64,000 nt of DNA from Haloferax sp046557615 (GTDB lineage Archaea; Halobacteriota; Halobacteria; Halobacteriales; Haloferacaceae), in NCBI RefSeq assembly GCF_046557615.1, contig NZ_JBKIII010000002.1, positions 124,001 to 188,000 of the forward strand. The letters run 5' to 3'. The notes below the pieces were generated by a model. That model saw only the letters and a program-made list of their open reading frames with translations, ran no database searches and was not told where the DNA came from. The position numbers were made by a program, and so were the translations under genes. Below are positions 9,535 through 18,683 of the stretch, piece after piece. Positions within the stretch are counted from its first letter, which is position 1. Each line of letters begins with the position of its first letter.

Positions 9535-10320
9535 TCAGCGCTCGTGCTTCCAGAACTGCTCTTCGACGGTCGTCTCCTTCTTGAATATCGGAACTTCGTC
9601 TTTCAGCCGATTGATGCCGTCTTCGACCGTCCGAAACGCTTCCGTTCGGTGGCCTGCGAGGACGACGACGAACACGATATCCTCGCCATCGCCGATGACG
9701 CCGACGCGGTGGTACATGAGAACGCGCTCGACACCGTCTCTCGACTCCAATTCCTCCGATATCGTGTCCATTCGCGCCTCGGCGACACCGTCGTACTTCT
9801 CGAATTCGAGGCTCGTGGTCCGTACATCGTCTTCTGACTCTTTCGCGCGCACCCTCCCGGTAAAGGTCGCAATTGCCCCTGCGTAGTCCCCCCGCGAATC
9901 AGCTTTCACACGCTCGATGAGCGTTCCGAGCGTGATGTGTGGTTCGAGCGAGTCGATCGTCTCTCGAACCTCGTCGAACTCGACGGCGTCTGCGTTCGCG
10001 GCCTCTGCGACGACGTTTCGGGCATCCGCGCCGCCGAGTGCGAGCGTCGGTACACCTGCGTCGGCAAACCCAGAGAGAAGCAGATAGTCGTATCGCGCGG
10101 CGAGGTCGTCGATGAGTTCGTCGAGTGGTCGCTCGTCGCCCGCGGCAACCCACTGGCCGTTCGGTGAGATTCCGTAGGCGGCATCGACGCCAGAAGGTGG
10201 TTCGTCGTCGGTCTCTGCGTCTGGGAGCGATTCGAGTGTCGCAACACGCCCGTCTAATCGGGTCGCAAGTCGTTCACAGAGCGTGGTCGCATCTGCGCCG
10301 ACGATACCGAGGATGTGCAT
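9535..10320 (-). CDS. moaE: MobB-MoaE fusion, molybdopterin synthase large subunit
   Basis: Residues 1-135 resemble MobB but with a degenerate P-loop (GIVGADATTLCERLA rather than GxxGxGKT). Residues 150-261 are MoaE, which transfers sulfur from a MoaD/SAMP-type protein to precursor Z to make molybdopterin: GDYAGAIATFTGRVR, MYHRVG, VLAGHR and VPIFKKE. With the start at 10320 the protein is 261 residues and lysines fall at 240 and 247, matching the reported SAMP1 conjugation sites of H. volcanii MoaE. The upstream 30 codons look non-coding. Confidence 0.92.
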   Translation of the reverse strand: MHILGIVGADATTLCERLATRLDGRVATLESLPDAETDDEPPSGVDAAYGISPNGQWVAAGDERPLDELIDDLAARYDYLLLSGFADAGVPTLALGGADARNVVAEAANADAVEFDEVRETIDSLEPHITLGTLIERVKADSRGDYAGAIATFTGRVRAKESEDDVRTTSLEFEKYDGVAEARMDTISEELESRDGVERVLMYHRVGVIGDGEDIVFVVVLAGHRTEAFRTVEDGINRLKDEVPIFKKETTVEEQFWKHER

Positions 10321-10345
10321 ACCATGGCTGAGGTCCGCGACCGGT

Positions 10346-10657
10346 TTAAGATTGCTCCGGGTCTTGGGCCTCTCCGGTCGGGCGCGTTCGGTAGAGATAG
10401 AAGGCAACACCGGTTCCGGCCATACTCAACAACGCGGCGGCCCACGGAGCGAGCGTCCCGATGAGCGTTTCCGCAGTTGCCGGGAAGCGTTCGTACTGCC
10501 AGAGCGCCCACCCGATAGCGAAACAGGCAATCATCACCCAACTGAGGCCACTCCGAGTGCCGAACTCACCTCGTCGGTAGCGGATAAAAATCGCCCCAAG
10601 TGCGAGTACCCACCCAACGATGAGGAGCGTGACCAACTCGGCGGTGAGTAGTTGCAT
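10346..10657 (-). CDS. small three-helix membrane protein
   Basis: A 103-residue protein with three hydrophobic segments: LVTLLIVGWVLALGAIFI, SWVMIACFAIGWALW and a third ending VAFYLYRT. It lies 25 bases upstream of moaE on the same strand and may share its transcript. I do not recognise a family and no soluble domain is present. Confidence 0.7.
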   Translation of the reverse strand: MQLLTAELVTLLIVGWVLALGAIFIRYRRGEFGTRSGLSWVMIACFAIGWALWQYERFPATAETLIGTLAPWAAALLSMAGTGVAFYLYRTRPTGEAQDPEQS

Positions 10658-10717
10658 ACATCCGGTCGCGCCGAGACCGAGTTAAAGGACTCGACACGCC
10701 CTTCTCGCACTTGATAA

Positions 10718-10725
10718 CCCTTAAG
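10718..10725 (+). promoter_or_regulatory. TATA-like box of pyrH-lysS
   Basis: CCCTTAAG lies about 28 bases before the pyrH ATG, compatible with a leaderless haloarchaeal promoter for the pyrH-lysS pair. Confidence 0.4.
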
Positions 10726-10750
10726 ATGCGTTCGCGGATAGCCCTGTGCA

Positions 10751-11464
10751 ATGAGAGTCGTCATCTCCATCGGTGGGAGTGTACTCGCGCCGAACCTCGA
10801 CCCAGAACGCGTCAAAGCACACGCGTCGGTCGTCGAAGCACTCGCGCGAGAAGGGTGTGAAATCGGTGCAGTCGTCGGCGGCGGCGGTGTCGCCCGCGAT
10901 TACATCGGTGCGGCCCGCGAACTCGGTGCGAATGAAGTCCAACTCGACCAAATCGGCATCGACGTGACGCGAATCAACGCCCGTCTGCTCATCGCCGCAC
11001 TCGGGTCGCAGGCCGACCCCAAAGTCGCCTACGACTACGAAGCCGCGGGCGACGCAATTCGCCGCGGAGATATCTCGGTGATGGGCGGCGTCACGCCCGG
11101 TCAGACCACCGACGCGGTAGCCGCCGCACTCGCCGAATACGTCGATGCTGACCTGCTCGTCTACGCGACCAGTGTGGATGGCGTCTTCAGCGCCGACCCG
11201 AAAGAAGACCCCGACGCGACCAAGTTCGACGAGATGACCGCGGCCGAACTCGTCGATGTCATCGGCGGCATCGAGATGAACGCCGGTTCGTCGGCACCTG
11301 TGGACCTCCTCGCTGCGAAACTCATCGAGCGCGCGAAGATGCGCACCATCGTCATCGACGGCACCGACCCCGAGCGCATCAAACCGGCCGTTCTCCACGG
11401 CGAGCACACCGGAACGGACATCGTGCCGCAAGGTGGCGACGAGCCAACCTACTGGGCCGAGTAA
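10751..11464 (+). CDS. pyrH: uridylate kinase (archaeal UMP kinase)
   Basis: Converts UMP to UDP in pyrimidine synthesis. The start MRVVISIGGSVLAPNL has the amino-acid-kinase glycine motif, followed by VVGGGGVARDYIGAARELGA and VYATSVDGVFSADP, the nucleotide-binding part of the archaeal short-form PyrH. Its 237 residues fit the family. The stop is one base from the lysS start, so the two genes are an operon. Confidence 0.94.
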   Translation: MRVVISIGGSVLAPNLDPERVKAHASVVEALAREGCEIGAVVGGGGVARDYIGAARELGANEVQLDQIGIDVTRINARLLIAALGSQADPKVAYDYEAAGDAIRRGDISVMGGVTPGQTTDAVAAALAEYVDADLLVYATSVDGVFSADPKEDPDATKFDEMTAAELVDVIGGIEMNAGSSAPVDLLAAKLIERAKMRTIVIDGTDPERIKPAVLHGEHTGTDIVPQGGDEPTYWAE

Positions 11465-11465
11465 G

Positions 11466-13097
11466 ATGGCAGAGGAGACCGACGCTGCCGACGAGACGAA
11501 CCACCACGCCTTCTGGGCCGACGACGTGGCCGACGAAATCGAGGCACGCAACCCCGAGGAACCGGTCGTCATCAAGGGCGGTGTCTCGCCCTCCGGTGTC
11601 GCTCACCTCGGTAACTTCAACGAAATCATCCGCGGCTACTTCGTCGCGGCCGTCCTCCGCGAACGCGGCCACGAGGTTCGACAGGTTTTCACGAGTGATG
11701 ACAAGGACCCGCTTCGCAAACTGCCTCGCAAACTCGCCGACGAAGACGGCAACATCGTCGGTCTCGGCGACGTCGATGCGGGCGCACTCGGGCGCAACCT
11801 CGGCAAGCCCTACACGTCGATTCCCGACCCCTTCGGCGAAGAAGAATCCTACGCCGCACACTTCGCTGCACTGCTGAAGGCCGACGCCGACCGTCTTGGC
11901 ATTCCAGTGGAGATGATTTCCAACACGGAACTCTACGAACAGGGTGACTTCGACCCCGTCGTCGAACACGTCCTCGAACATATCGACAACGCCCGCGAGG
12001 TCCTGAGCGAGTACCAGTCGAAGGTCGACGAGGACTACGTGCCCTTCAACCCCGTCTGCGCCGAGTGCGGCAAAATCACCGAGGCGGTCACCTCTATCGA
12101 CCTCGACGCCGGAACCGTCGAATACACGTGTACCGACATGACCGTCGGTGACAACACCATCGACGGCTGTGGCCACGAAGGTACCGCAACCTTCCGCGAA
12201 GGCAAACTGCCGTGGCGCTTCGAGTGGCCCGGCCAGTGGCAAGTGCTGGGCGTAGACTTCGAACCCTTCGGCAAGGACCACGCCGAAGGCTCGTGGCCCT
12301 CGGGCAAGGACATCGCCGAGAACGTCCTCGAAATTCAGCCACCGGTTCCGATGGTCTACGAGTGGTTCACGCTCAACGGCGAGGCCCTCTCGTCGTCTGC
12401 TGGCAACATCGTCACCGTCTGCGAGATGCTCGAACTGCTCGAACCCGAGGTTCTGCGGTACTTCTTCGCGCTTAACCCGCGCAAGGCCCGCGACCTCGAC
12501 CTCTCGCGTCTCGACCAACTCGTAGACGACTTCGACCGCTTCGAACGCGCCTACTTCGGCGACGTTGACGACGAGACGCTCACGCGCTTCGCCGAACGCG
12601 CTTACCCGTTCGTCGTCGAGGACGTGCGCGAAGACCGGATTCGCCTTCCCTTTACCTTCGCGGCTGTCCTCGGCATGACCGACGACGAGGACTTGCGCAT
12701 CAAGATGGCCCAAAACGAGGGCTTCTTCGACGACGACACGCCGCAGGAAGTCATCGACGAGGCGCTCAACCGCGTCGAACGCGCCCGTCGCTGGGCCGAG
12801 AAGATGGACAACCAGTACAACTACCGCCTGCAAGTCGAGCTACCAGAATTCGACTTCGCGCCCGCTGTCGAAGACGCACTCGACGACCTCGCCGACTTCG
12901 TCGCCGACGGCCACGACGGCGAGGAGATTCAAGGCGAGATTTACGAGACGGCACGCCGCCACGACATCGAGATGGGCGATTTCTTCGCCGCTGGCTATCG
13001 CCTGTTCTTCGATGCGACTCAAGGACCGCGCCTTGGCGAGTTCCTGGGCGAATTAGAGCAAGACTTCGTCGTCAAGCGTCTGCGACGCGAGGAATAG
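11466..13097 (+). CDS. lysS: lysyl-tRNA synthetase, class I
   Basis: Class I LysRS charges tRNA-Lys in many archaea. The HIGH-like motif is PSGVAHLGNFNE (near residue 45) and the KMSKS-like motif is GEALSSSAGN (near residue 310). A zinc-binding CAECGKI with a later CTD-CGHE pair also fits. The ORF is open eleven codons further upstream, overlapping pyrH, but the ATG at 11466 directly after the pyrH stop is the natural start, giving 543 residues. Confidence 0.95.
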   Translation: MAEETDAADETNHHAFWADDVADEIEARNPEEPVVIKGGVSPSGVAHLGNFNEIIRGYFVAAVLRERGHEVRQVFTSDDKDPLRKLPRKLADEDGNIVGLGDVDAGALGRNLGKPYTSIPDPFGEEESYAAHFAALLKADADRLGIPVEMISNTELYEQGDFDPVVEHVLEHIDNAREVLSEYQSKVDEDYVPFNPVCAECGKITEAVTSIDLDAGTVEYTCTDMTVGDNTIDGCGHEGTATFREGKLPWRFEWPGQWQVLGVDFEPFGKDHAEGSWPSGKDIAENVLEIQPPVPMVYEWFTLNGEALSSSAGNIVTVCEMLELLEPEVLRYFFALNPRKARDLDLSRLDQLVDDFDRFERAYFGDVDDETLTRFAERAYPFVVEDVREDRIRLPFTFAAVLGMTDDEDLRIKMAQNEGFFDDDTPQEVIDEALNRVERARRWAEKMDNQYNYRLQVELPEFDFAPAVEDALDDLADFVADGHDGEEIQGEIYETARRHDIEMGDFFAAGYRLFFDATQGPRLGEFLGELEQDFVVKRLRREE

Positions 13098-13151
13098 ACG
13101 CTCGGCTCCCCCGCTCCCCTCCCGATTCTCTGCTCTCTTCTCGATTCTCTC

Positions 13152-13691
13152 TTAGTTCTCTTCGATTGCGTCGATGACGACGGCACCGACGACGGCGAGT
13201 CGCGGGTCGATGACGCTCGTATCGAGGTCGATGTTGTACTTGTCTTTGAGCGAGAACTGTTCGCCAATCGAGCCAACCGGCTCGCCGTTCGGCCCTTCGA
13301 TGCGGTAGGAAAAGGGGATGAGCGTCGTGATGAGTCGGCGGGCAATCGCCATCGGAACGTTGTCTTCGACGATTCGCCCGACGACGTTCCCGTTCGGGCC
13401 GAGCAGTTGGTAGGTGTGTTTGACAAACGAGAAGGCACCGCGTTTGACCGCGCCGACGCGTTCTCCGGTCTGCGAGTCGATGATGTCGTAGGCCGCCGAA
13501 ACGTCGAGGACGCTGTCGGCTTTGACGCGGAAGCGTTCTTCGCCGGAGTCGTGGTCGTGGAGTCGAAAGTCCTCTTTCAGTTTAAACTTCTTTTTCTTCG
13601 CCGAGAGGATTGGTGACCCGCCCTCGTAGACGGTGTACTTCGTGCCGATAGAAATCTTCTGCCGAACCTCGTACTGGCTTGCGTCGAACAT
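13152..13691 (-). CDS. LURP-one-related (tubby-like barrel) protein
   Basis: A 179-residue protein beginning MFDASQYEVRQKISIG and built of short beta hairpins: GTKYTVYEGGSPILSAKKK, DSQTGERVGAV, YQLLGPNGNVVGRIVED and YRIEGPNGEPVGSIGEQF. Repeated strand-DPxGxxVG-strand units are typical of the LOR/tubby-like fold. Members may bind lipids or regulate scramblase-like processes, but the archaeal function is unknown. The start at 13691 was chosen because upstream codons read as non-coding DNA. Confidence 0.82.
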   Translation of the reverse strand: MFDASQYEVRQKISIGTKYTVYEGGSPILSAKKKKFKLKEDFRLHDHDSGEERFRVKADSVLDVSAAYDIIDSQTGERVGAVKRGAFSFVKHTYQLLGPNGNVVGRIVEDNVPMAIARRLITTLIPFSYRIEGPNGEPVGSIGEQFSLKDKYNIDLDTSVIDPRLAVVGAVVIDAIEEN

Positions 13692-13823
13692 AGCCCTCTC
13701 TGGTATCGTTATGAGATAAAACCCTTGTGGGGGACGACTTATGTCTCCATCCTGCGTATCACGACGTGTAGTTCTCGCACCCCGCGAGCGACGCCCGCGG
13801 CACTCGCCGCAGTGATTTACCAA

Positions 13824-14261
13824 ATGTCTCTCATCGACTTCATCCGTGCCGTTGAGGAATCGACAGACGACTTCGACGTCGAACTCGAAGAGTTCGACCC
13901 GGATTCCGAGCAAGCAGATATCGAATCGGAATCGTCCGGCGGCCGGTCACTCGGCCGTGTCCTCGTGGCCGTCGCCCTCCTCGCGGCCGTCGCCTACGTC
14001 GTCTACCGATTCCGTTCGGCCGCATCGAGCGACGACGAATCTTTCACCGATATCGACCTCGACGACTCCGAGGACGACGCAACCGTCACCGTCGAGTACG
14101 ACGCCGAGGAAGAATCGGCCGACACCCCGACCGACGACGAGTCGGAAATCGACGTGATTCCCGACGAACCTGCCGAAGAGACCGACGAAGCAGACGCGGA
14201 CGACGAGGGCGTCGAAGTCGAAATCGAAGGTCCAGGTGGCGACGAGACTGACGAAGAATAG
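13824..14261 (+). CDS. acidic single-pass membrane protein, unknown function
   Basis: A 145-residue protein starting MSLIDFIRAVEES. It has an acidic N-terminus, one hydrophobic helix (LGRVLVAVALLAAVAYVVYRF, residues 52-72) and a very acidic tail rich in D, E and T. I do not recognise a family. The gene precedes the PDZ metalloprotease on the same strand by 70 bases, so cotranscription is possible. Confidence 0.7.
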   Translation: MSLIDFIRAVEESTDDFDVELEEFDPDSEQADIESESSGGRSLGRVLVAVALLAAVAYVVYRFRSAASSDDESFTDIDLDDSEDDATVTVEYDAEEESADTPTDDESEIDVIPDEPAEETDEADADDEGVEVEIEGPGGDETDEE

Positions 14262-14331
14262 TGACTATCAGGCCGTCGTGATGCTTCCGTAACCCGAACG
14301 CCTTTTGGCCCACGACACCTCCGTTTCTGCG

Positions 14332-16125
14332 ATGAACACGCTGCTTTGGGTCCTCATTGGATTCATCGCGTACTCGATTCTTGCGACGTTCCTCCGAACG
14401 CGCGGTATCCTCCCCGAGTACGTCCGCGTCCAAGGGCCACTGACGACGATTCACACCCGTCGCGGCCGACTGTTGCTCGACAGGCTTGCCAAGCCCAAGC
14501 GCTTCTGGCGAGCGTGGAGTAACATCGGCCTCGGGGTCGCACTCGTCATCATGGTCGGGACGTTCGTGCTGCTCGTCTTTCAGGCGAGCCTCATTATCCA
14601 AAATCCCCCCGCACCGACCGCGGTCAACCAACCGCAGAACTTTCTCGTCATTCCCGGCGTCAACGACTTCCTCCCGCTCTCGGTCGCCCCCGAGATTCTC
14701 TTCGGCCTGCTCGTCGGCTTAGTCGTCCACGAAGGCGGCCACGGCATTCTCTGCCGCGTCGAAGACATCGACGTGGAATCGATGGGCGTCGTCTTACTGG
14801 CGATTCTCCCCGTCGGCGCGTTCGTCGAACCGTCCGAAGAGAGCCAGAAAAAGGCAGACCGCGGCGGCAAGTCGCGGATGTTCGCCGCGGGCGTGACGAA
14901 CAACTTCGCGATTACCATCGTCGCGTTCGCCCTCCTCTTCGGGCCGGTCATCGGGTCGATTTCTGTCGCTCCCGGTGTTGCCGTCGAGGGTGCCTACGCT
15001 GGCTCGCCTGCCGACGTGGCCGGAATCAGCGGTGGTGACCGACTCACCGCCGTCGATGGCGTCGCCATCAACACGACACGAGACCTCGAATCCGCGCTCC
15101 GCGAGAGCGACGAGCGAACCGTCTCGGTCGAAATCGACGGCGAGCGAACCGTCTCGGTCACGCGCGAACTCATCGTCGCCGGGTCTGTCGAAGGCAACCC
15201 TGCGGGACTCACCGTGAGTGCAGATAGCGACCCGATTCGCATCATTGCGGTGAACGGCACGCCGGTCTACACACAAGCCGAATTCGAAGATGCCGTCGGC
15301 GACTCACGCTTTGCGACGCTCGATACGTCTGAAGGTGAGCGTACCGTCCCCGTCGGGGCCTACATCACCAACGTCGCAGAAGGTGAACCACTCCACAACG
15401 AGACGGGTACGAGCGACCCGCTCATCATCACCGAACTGAACGGCGAGCGAATCGCGTCTGCGACCGACCTCCAGCAGGCACTCGACCGAACGTCGCCCGG
15501 TCAAACTGTCTCGGTCGAGGTCTATCAGAACAGTGGCTTCGAGACGTACGACGTGACGCTCAACGAGAATCCGCAGGATGGCAATGGCTTCCTCGGTGTC
15601 AACATCTTCCCCGGCACGAGCGGCCTCCTCCTCTCGGACTTCGGGACGCGCGAGTACCCCGCTGGAACGTACCTCTCGCTCCTCGGCGGTGACGGTGGCG
15701 ACGGTGCAGGTGGCATCCAGAGCGCACTCGCCGGTTCGCCCCTGCAACTCGTCTACGTCTCGCTCTTGCTCCCCTTCGCATCCGTCGTCCTCGGGATTCC
15801 GAACTTCCCCGGGTTCACCGGGTCGGTGATGAACTTCTATCAGGTCGGCGGCCCGCTAGACTTCCTCGGCGGTGGGGTGTTCCTCCTCGCCAACGTCCTC
15901 TTCTGGACGGCGTGGATTAACCTCCAACTCGGCCTGTTCAACTGTATCCCGGGCTACCCGCTCGACGGGGGGCGCATCCTCCGAACTGGAACCGAAGCAA
16001 TCGTCTCACGGCTTCCGGTCGGCGACCGCCACACGTTGGTTCGAACTATCACCACCTCGATTGGGCTGATGATGCTCATGTCGCTGTTGTTGATGGTGTT
16101 CGGGCCGACCATCCTCGGCGGATAA
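14332..16125 (+). CDS. site-2 protease with PDZ domains (M50)
   Basis: A 597-residue intramembrane zinc protease. The zinc motif is VHEGGHGILCRVED (HExxH with G), followed by an ASxGxFV-like AILPVGAFVEP, PDZ-like domains around residues 220-420 (GSPADVAGISGGDRLTAVDG and a second TELNGERI-type unit), and a C-terminal membrane region with CIPGYPLDGGRILR, the distal metal ligand. This is the second M50 protease in the window and belongs to the PDZ-containing RseP-like class. The substrate is unknown. Confidence 0.9.
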   Translation: MNTLLWVLIGFIAYSILATFLRTRGILPEYVRVQGPLTTIHTRRGRLLLDRLAKPKRFWRAWSNIGLGVALVIMVGTFVLLVFQASLIIQNPPAPTAVNQPQNFLVIPGVNDFLPLSVAPEILFGLLVGLVVHEGGHGILCRVEDIDVESMGVVLLAILPVGAFVEPSEESQKKADRGGKSRMFAAGVTNNFAITIVAFALLFGPVIGSISVAPGVAVEGAYAGSPADVAGISGGDRLTAVDGVAINTTRDLESALRESDERTVSVEIDGERTVSVTRELIVAGSVEGNPAGLTVSADSDPIRIIAVNGTPVYTQAEFEDAVGDSRFATLDTSEGERTVPVGAYITNVAEGEPLHNETGTSDPLIITELNGERIASATDLQQALDRTSPGQTVSVEVYQNSGFETYDVTLNENPQDGNGFLGVNIFPGTSGLLLSDFGTREYPAGTYLSLLGGDGGDGAGGIQSALAGSPLQLVYVSLLLPFASVVLGIPNFPGFTGSVMNFYQVGGPLDFLGGGVFLLANVLFWTAWINLQLGLFNCIPGYPLDGGRILRTGTEAIVSRLPVGDRHTLVRTITTSIGLMMLMSLLLMVFGPTILGG

Positions 16126-16220
16126 TCGCGCTTCGCAACACTCGGATTCGCTTTTTCTCGCGCTTCGATTGTCACGTCCGACTCGCAACTTCAATACGGG
16201 ATGACTCCCAAGGTGGGCCT

Positions 16221-17747
16221 ATGGTAGAGGCCCCCCAGACCGACGAGGGCTGGTTCGTGCTGCACGACTTCCGAACCGTCGAGTGGGACGCGTGGCGGGA
16301 CGCACCCGACCACGAGCGTCACCACGCCATCGACGAAGCGGTGGCGTATCTCGATGCACACGAAGCAGTCGAAGACGACGAGGAGGGCGCATCTGCGGTC
16401 TTCTCCGTACTCGGCCACAAGGCCGACTTCGTCATCGTTCACTTCCGACCGTCGCTCGACGCGCTCTCGCGTGCCGAACGCCAGTTCGAACAGACCGCGT
16501 TCGCGTCGTTCACCGAGCAACCGACCTCGTACGTCTCTGTAACCGAGGTCTCGGGCTACGTCTCGGACGACTACTTCGAAGGGAACGAGGAAGACATCGA
16601 CACCGGACTGCTTCGCTACATCGAGGGCAAACTCAAGCCCGACATTCCGGACGACACCTACATGTCGTTCTACCCGATGTCGAAGCGCCGTGGCGAGAAA
16701 CACAACTGGTACGACCTGCCGTTCGACGAACGCCGCGAACTCATGTCCGGCCACGGCGACACAGGTAGAAAATACGCTGGTAAAATTAAACAGGTCATCG
16801 CGTCTTCGGTCGGGTTCGACGACCACGAGTGGGGCGTCACGCTCTTCGCCGACGACGTGACCGACATCAAGGACATCGTCTACGAGATGCGTTTCGACGA
16901 GGCATCGAGCAAGTACGGCGAGTTCGGCGACTTCTACGTCGGTCGTCGCTTCCCGCCGTCTGACCTCGGTGCGTTCCTCGCTGGAGAGGGCGTCCCGTCG
17001 AGCGAGTTCGGCGGCGAATCGCATCACCACGCGCACGCACACGGCGAGGGTGGTCACCACCACGGTGAAGGCGGCAATCACGGTCACGGACATGGCGAAG
17101 GTAGCCACCACGGCCACGGCGACAGTGGCGGTCACCACGGCGACGACAGCGACGAGACCAGCGACGAAGACATCCGCGGCGAACTCGAAGACCTGAACAT
17201 CTACGCGGGCAAGCCTCACGGCGAAGACGTGTACGCGACGGTTCTCTACTCCGAGGCCGACGCCGACGAGGTGTTCGACGAAGTCGAAGGTCTGCGCGGT
17301 AACTTCGACCACTACCCGACGCACGTCAAGTCCGCGGTCTACGAAGCCAACGAACGCGGCCGTCTCGCCGTCGTCTCCATCTGGAAGACGGCGTCGGCCG
17401 CCGAAACCGCCGCAGGGTTCCTCTCCGAACTCCCCGGCATCGTCGAGCGCGCCGGTGAAGAGTCCGGATTCGGCACGATGGGGATGTTCTACACCGTCAA
17501 ACCCGATTCGCGCGAGGACTTCGTGGAGAAGTTCGGCGTCGTCGGTGGACTCCTCGACGACATGGAGGGCCACTTCGATACGGACCTGATGGTCAATCTG
17601 GAAGACGAGAACGACATGTTCATCGCCAGCCAGTGGGCCTCGAAAGACGATGCGATGGGCTTCTTCCGGTCTGACGCCTTCCGCGACACCGTGAAGTGGG
17701 GCCGCGATGTGCTGGCGGACCGCCCGCGTCACGTGTTCCTCGCCTGA
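16221..17747 (+). CDS. pitA: PitA: chlorite dismutase-like/monooxygenase fusion
   Basis: A 508-residue fusion described from Haloferax as PitA. Residues 1-260 are a chlorite dismutase/HemQ-type heme domain (MSFYPMSKRRGEKHNWYDL, then SSVGFDDHEWGVTLF with the probable heme-ligand region). Residues about 270-315 form a linker rich in His, Gly and Asp. Residues 320-508 resemble antibiotic-biosynthesis-monooxygenase-type ferredoxin-like domains. HemQ relatives decarboxylate coproheme; which reaction this fusion performs is not certain. Its last twelve codons are repeated 147 bases downstream. Confidence 0.9.
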   Translation: MVEAPQTDEGWFVLHDFRTVEWDAWRDAPDHERHHAIDEAVAYLDAHEAVEDDEEGASAVFSVLGHKADFVIVHFRPSLDALSRAERQFEQTAFASFTEQPTSYVSVTEVSGYVSDDYFEGNEEDIDTGLLRYIEGKLKPDIPDDTYMSFYPMSKRRGEKHNWYDLPFDERRELMSGHGDTGRKYAGKIKQVIASSVGFDDHEWGVTLFADDVTDIKDIVYEMRFDEASSKYGEFGDFYVGRRFPPSDLGAFLAGEGVPSSEFGGESHHHAHAHGEGGHHHGEGGNHGHGHGEGSHHGHGDSGGHHGDDSDETSDEDIRGELEDLNIYAGKPHGEDVYATVLYSEADADEVFDEVEGLRGNFDHYPTHVKSAVYEANERGRLAVVSIWKTASAAETAAGFLSELPGIVERAGEESGFGTMGMFYTVKPDSREDFVEKFGVVGGLLDDMEGHFDTDLMVNLEDENDMFIASQWASKDDAMGFFRSDAFRDTVKWGRDVLADRPRHVFLA

Positions 17748-17750
17748 GTT
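17709..17750 (+). repeat. first copy of the duplicated pitA 3' end
   Basis: Bases 17709-17738 are identical to 17856-17885. This copy ends pitA with codons for VLADRPRHVFLA and stop TGA. Confidence 0.9.
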
Positions 17751-17931
17751 CCGCGACCAGCGGGAGCGGGGTGAGGAATCCCCTCGGGGATGACGAGCCT
17801 TTTGGTCCAGATTTTGCCAGCGAGCAGCGCGAGCGCAGCAAAAGGTGGCGTGTGGGTGCTGGCGGACCGCCCGCGTCACGTGTTCTTAGCCTAGGCTCGC
17901 ACCTCTATTTTCGAAAAAGCTCGATTCTTCT
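17748..17931. repeat. intergenic unit ending in a second copy of the pitA 3' end
   Basis: After the pitA stop comes about 105 bases containing GAATCCCCTCGGGGATGAC and a stretch ending GCGAGCGCAGCAAAAGG. Then 17856-17894 repeats the last codons of pitA, in the same frame spacing (147 bases). The repeat encodes the same peptide VLADRPRHVFLA but uses TTA for Leu and TAG as stop, where pitA uses CTC and TGA. It may be a dispersed haloarchaeal repeat or a recombination scar. Confidence 0.7.
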
Positions 17932-18183
17932 CTACTCGGCCAGCGCCGTCTTCACCGCTCGGAGTTTCGGGTACGCCTTGTCGGTGCCGAGGAGGTAGGC
18001 GAAGTAGAGCATCGCCGCACCCATGACGACAGCCCACGCGCCGAGTTGGATGTCGCCGCCGGTCGCCGTCACGAAGGCGAATCGTTCGACGTACGCTCCG
18101 GCGACAGAGAGGCCGAGGCTGCCGAGGCCGAAGATGACGAGTTCAACGAGTTCTGGAAGGAGTTCGAGAAATCCGGACTTCAT
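17932..18183 (-). CDS. small two-helix membrane protein
   Basis: An 83-residue protein, MKSGFLELLPELVELVIFGL, with two hydrophobic helices (ELVIFGLGSLGLSVAGAYV and AWAVVMGAAMLYFAYLLG) and a short basic tail. No family recognised. It is the last of a run of minus-strand genes for small membrane proteins (17.9-18.9 kb). Confidence 0.65.
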   Translation of the reverse strand: MKSGFLELLPELVELVIFGLGSLGLSVAGAYVERFAFVTATGGDIQLGAWAVVMGAAMLYFAYLLGTDKAYPKLRAVKTALAE

Positions 18184-18227
18184 TGTGAGACCTCAATCAC
18201 TCAGTCAGTATCTCTCTTTTGGTCCCG

Positions 18228-18638
18228 TCACTCGGTAGCAACGTCACGCTGGCGGTTCGAGAGGTGCTCGCTGGCCGACTCTCTCGTCTCGGTTTCGAGC
18301 AACCGCTCTAGTTTCCGTTCGAACTCGGATTCGGTTAGTTCTCCCGTCGCGTACCGTTCGCGGAGGTGGTGCAGTGGGTCGGCAGCGGTGACTGTTGTCG
18401 GCTCACCCCAGCTATCGAATCGGTCGCTGGCGACCGATGCGATGTCGGTTGCATACGAGACTGCGAGTCCGAGAATCGCGCCGACGAGAAACATGTTGGT
18501 GAACGCCGGGAGAGGATTGACGCCGTTCGACAACGCGAGACCGGCACCGACGAGTCCGACACCGATGGCGAACAGCCACGGATGGTCGTGGACGAACCTA
18601 ACGACACCGCGCTCGCGGAGGGTATCGAGCGAAGACAT
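18228..18638 (-). CDS. SHOCT-domain membrane protein
   Basis: A 136-residue protein with two hydrophobic helices (WLFAIGVGLVGAGLALS and TNMFLVGAILGLAVSYA) and a C-terminal SHOCT-type motif, DPLHHLRERYATGELTESEF, a short helical oligomerisation module common in haloarchaeal membrane proteins. The start MSSLDTLRERG is preferred over an ATG 15 codons upstream. Function unknown. Confidence 0.78.
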   Translation of the reverse strand: MSSLDTLRERGVVRFVHDHPWLFAIGVGLVGAGLALSNGVNPLPAFTNMFLVGAILGLAVSYATDIASVASDRFDSWGEPTTVTAADPLHHLRERYATGELTESEFERKLERLLETETRESASEHLSNRQRDVATE

Positions 18639-18683
18639 GTCTCGCTGTTCACAGTATCGTGCGAAAAACGTTCGGTCAGCCAA

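Noticed and set aside
11379..12833. 484-residue minus-strand ORF opposite lysS
   Set aside because: It is fully antisense to a clear LysRS gene and has valine/glycine-rich composition typical of shadow frames.
16191..17879. 562-residue minus-strand ORF opposite pitA
   Set aside because: Antisense shadow of a well-supported gene.
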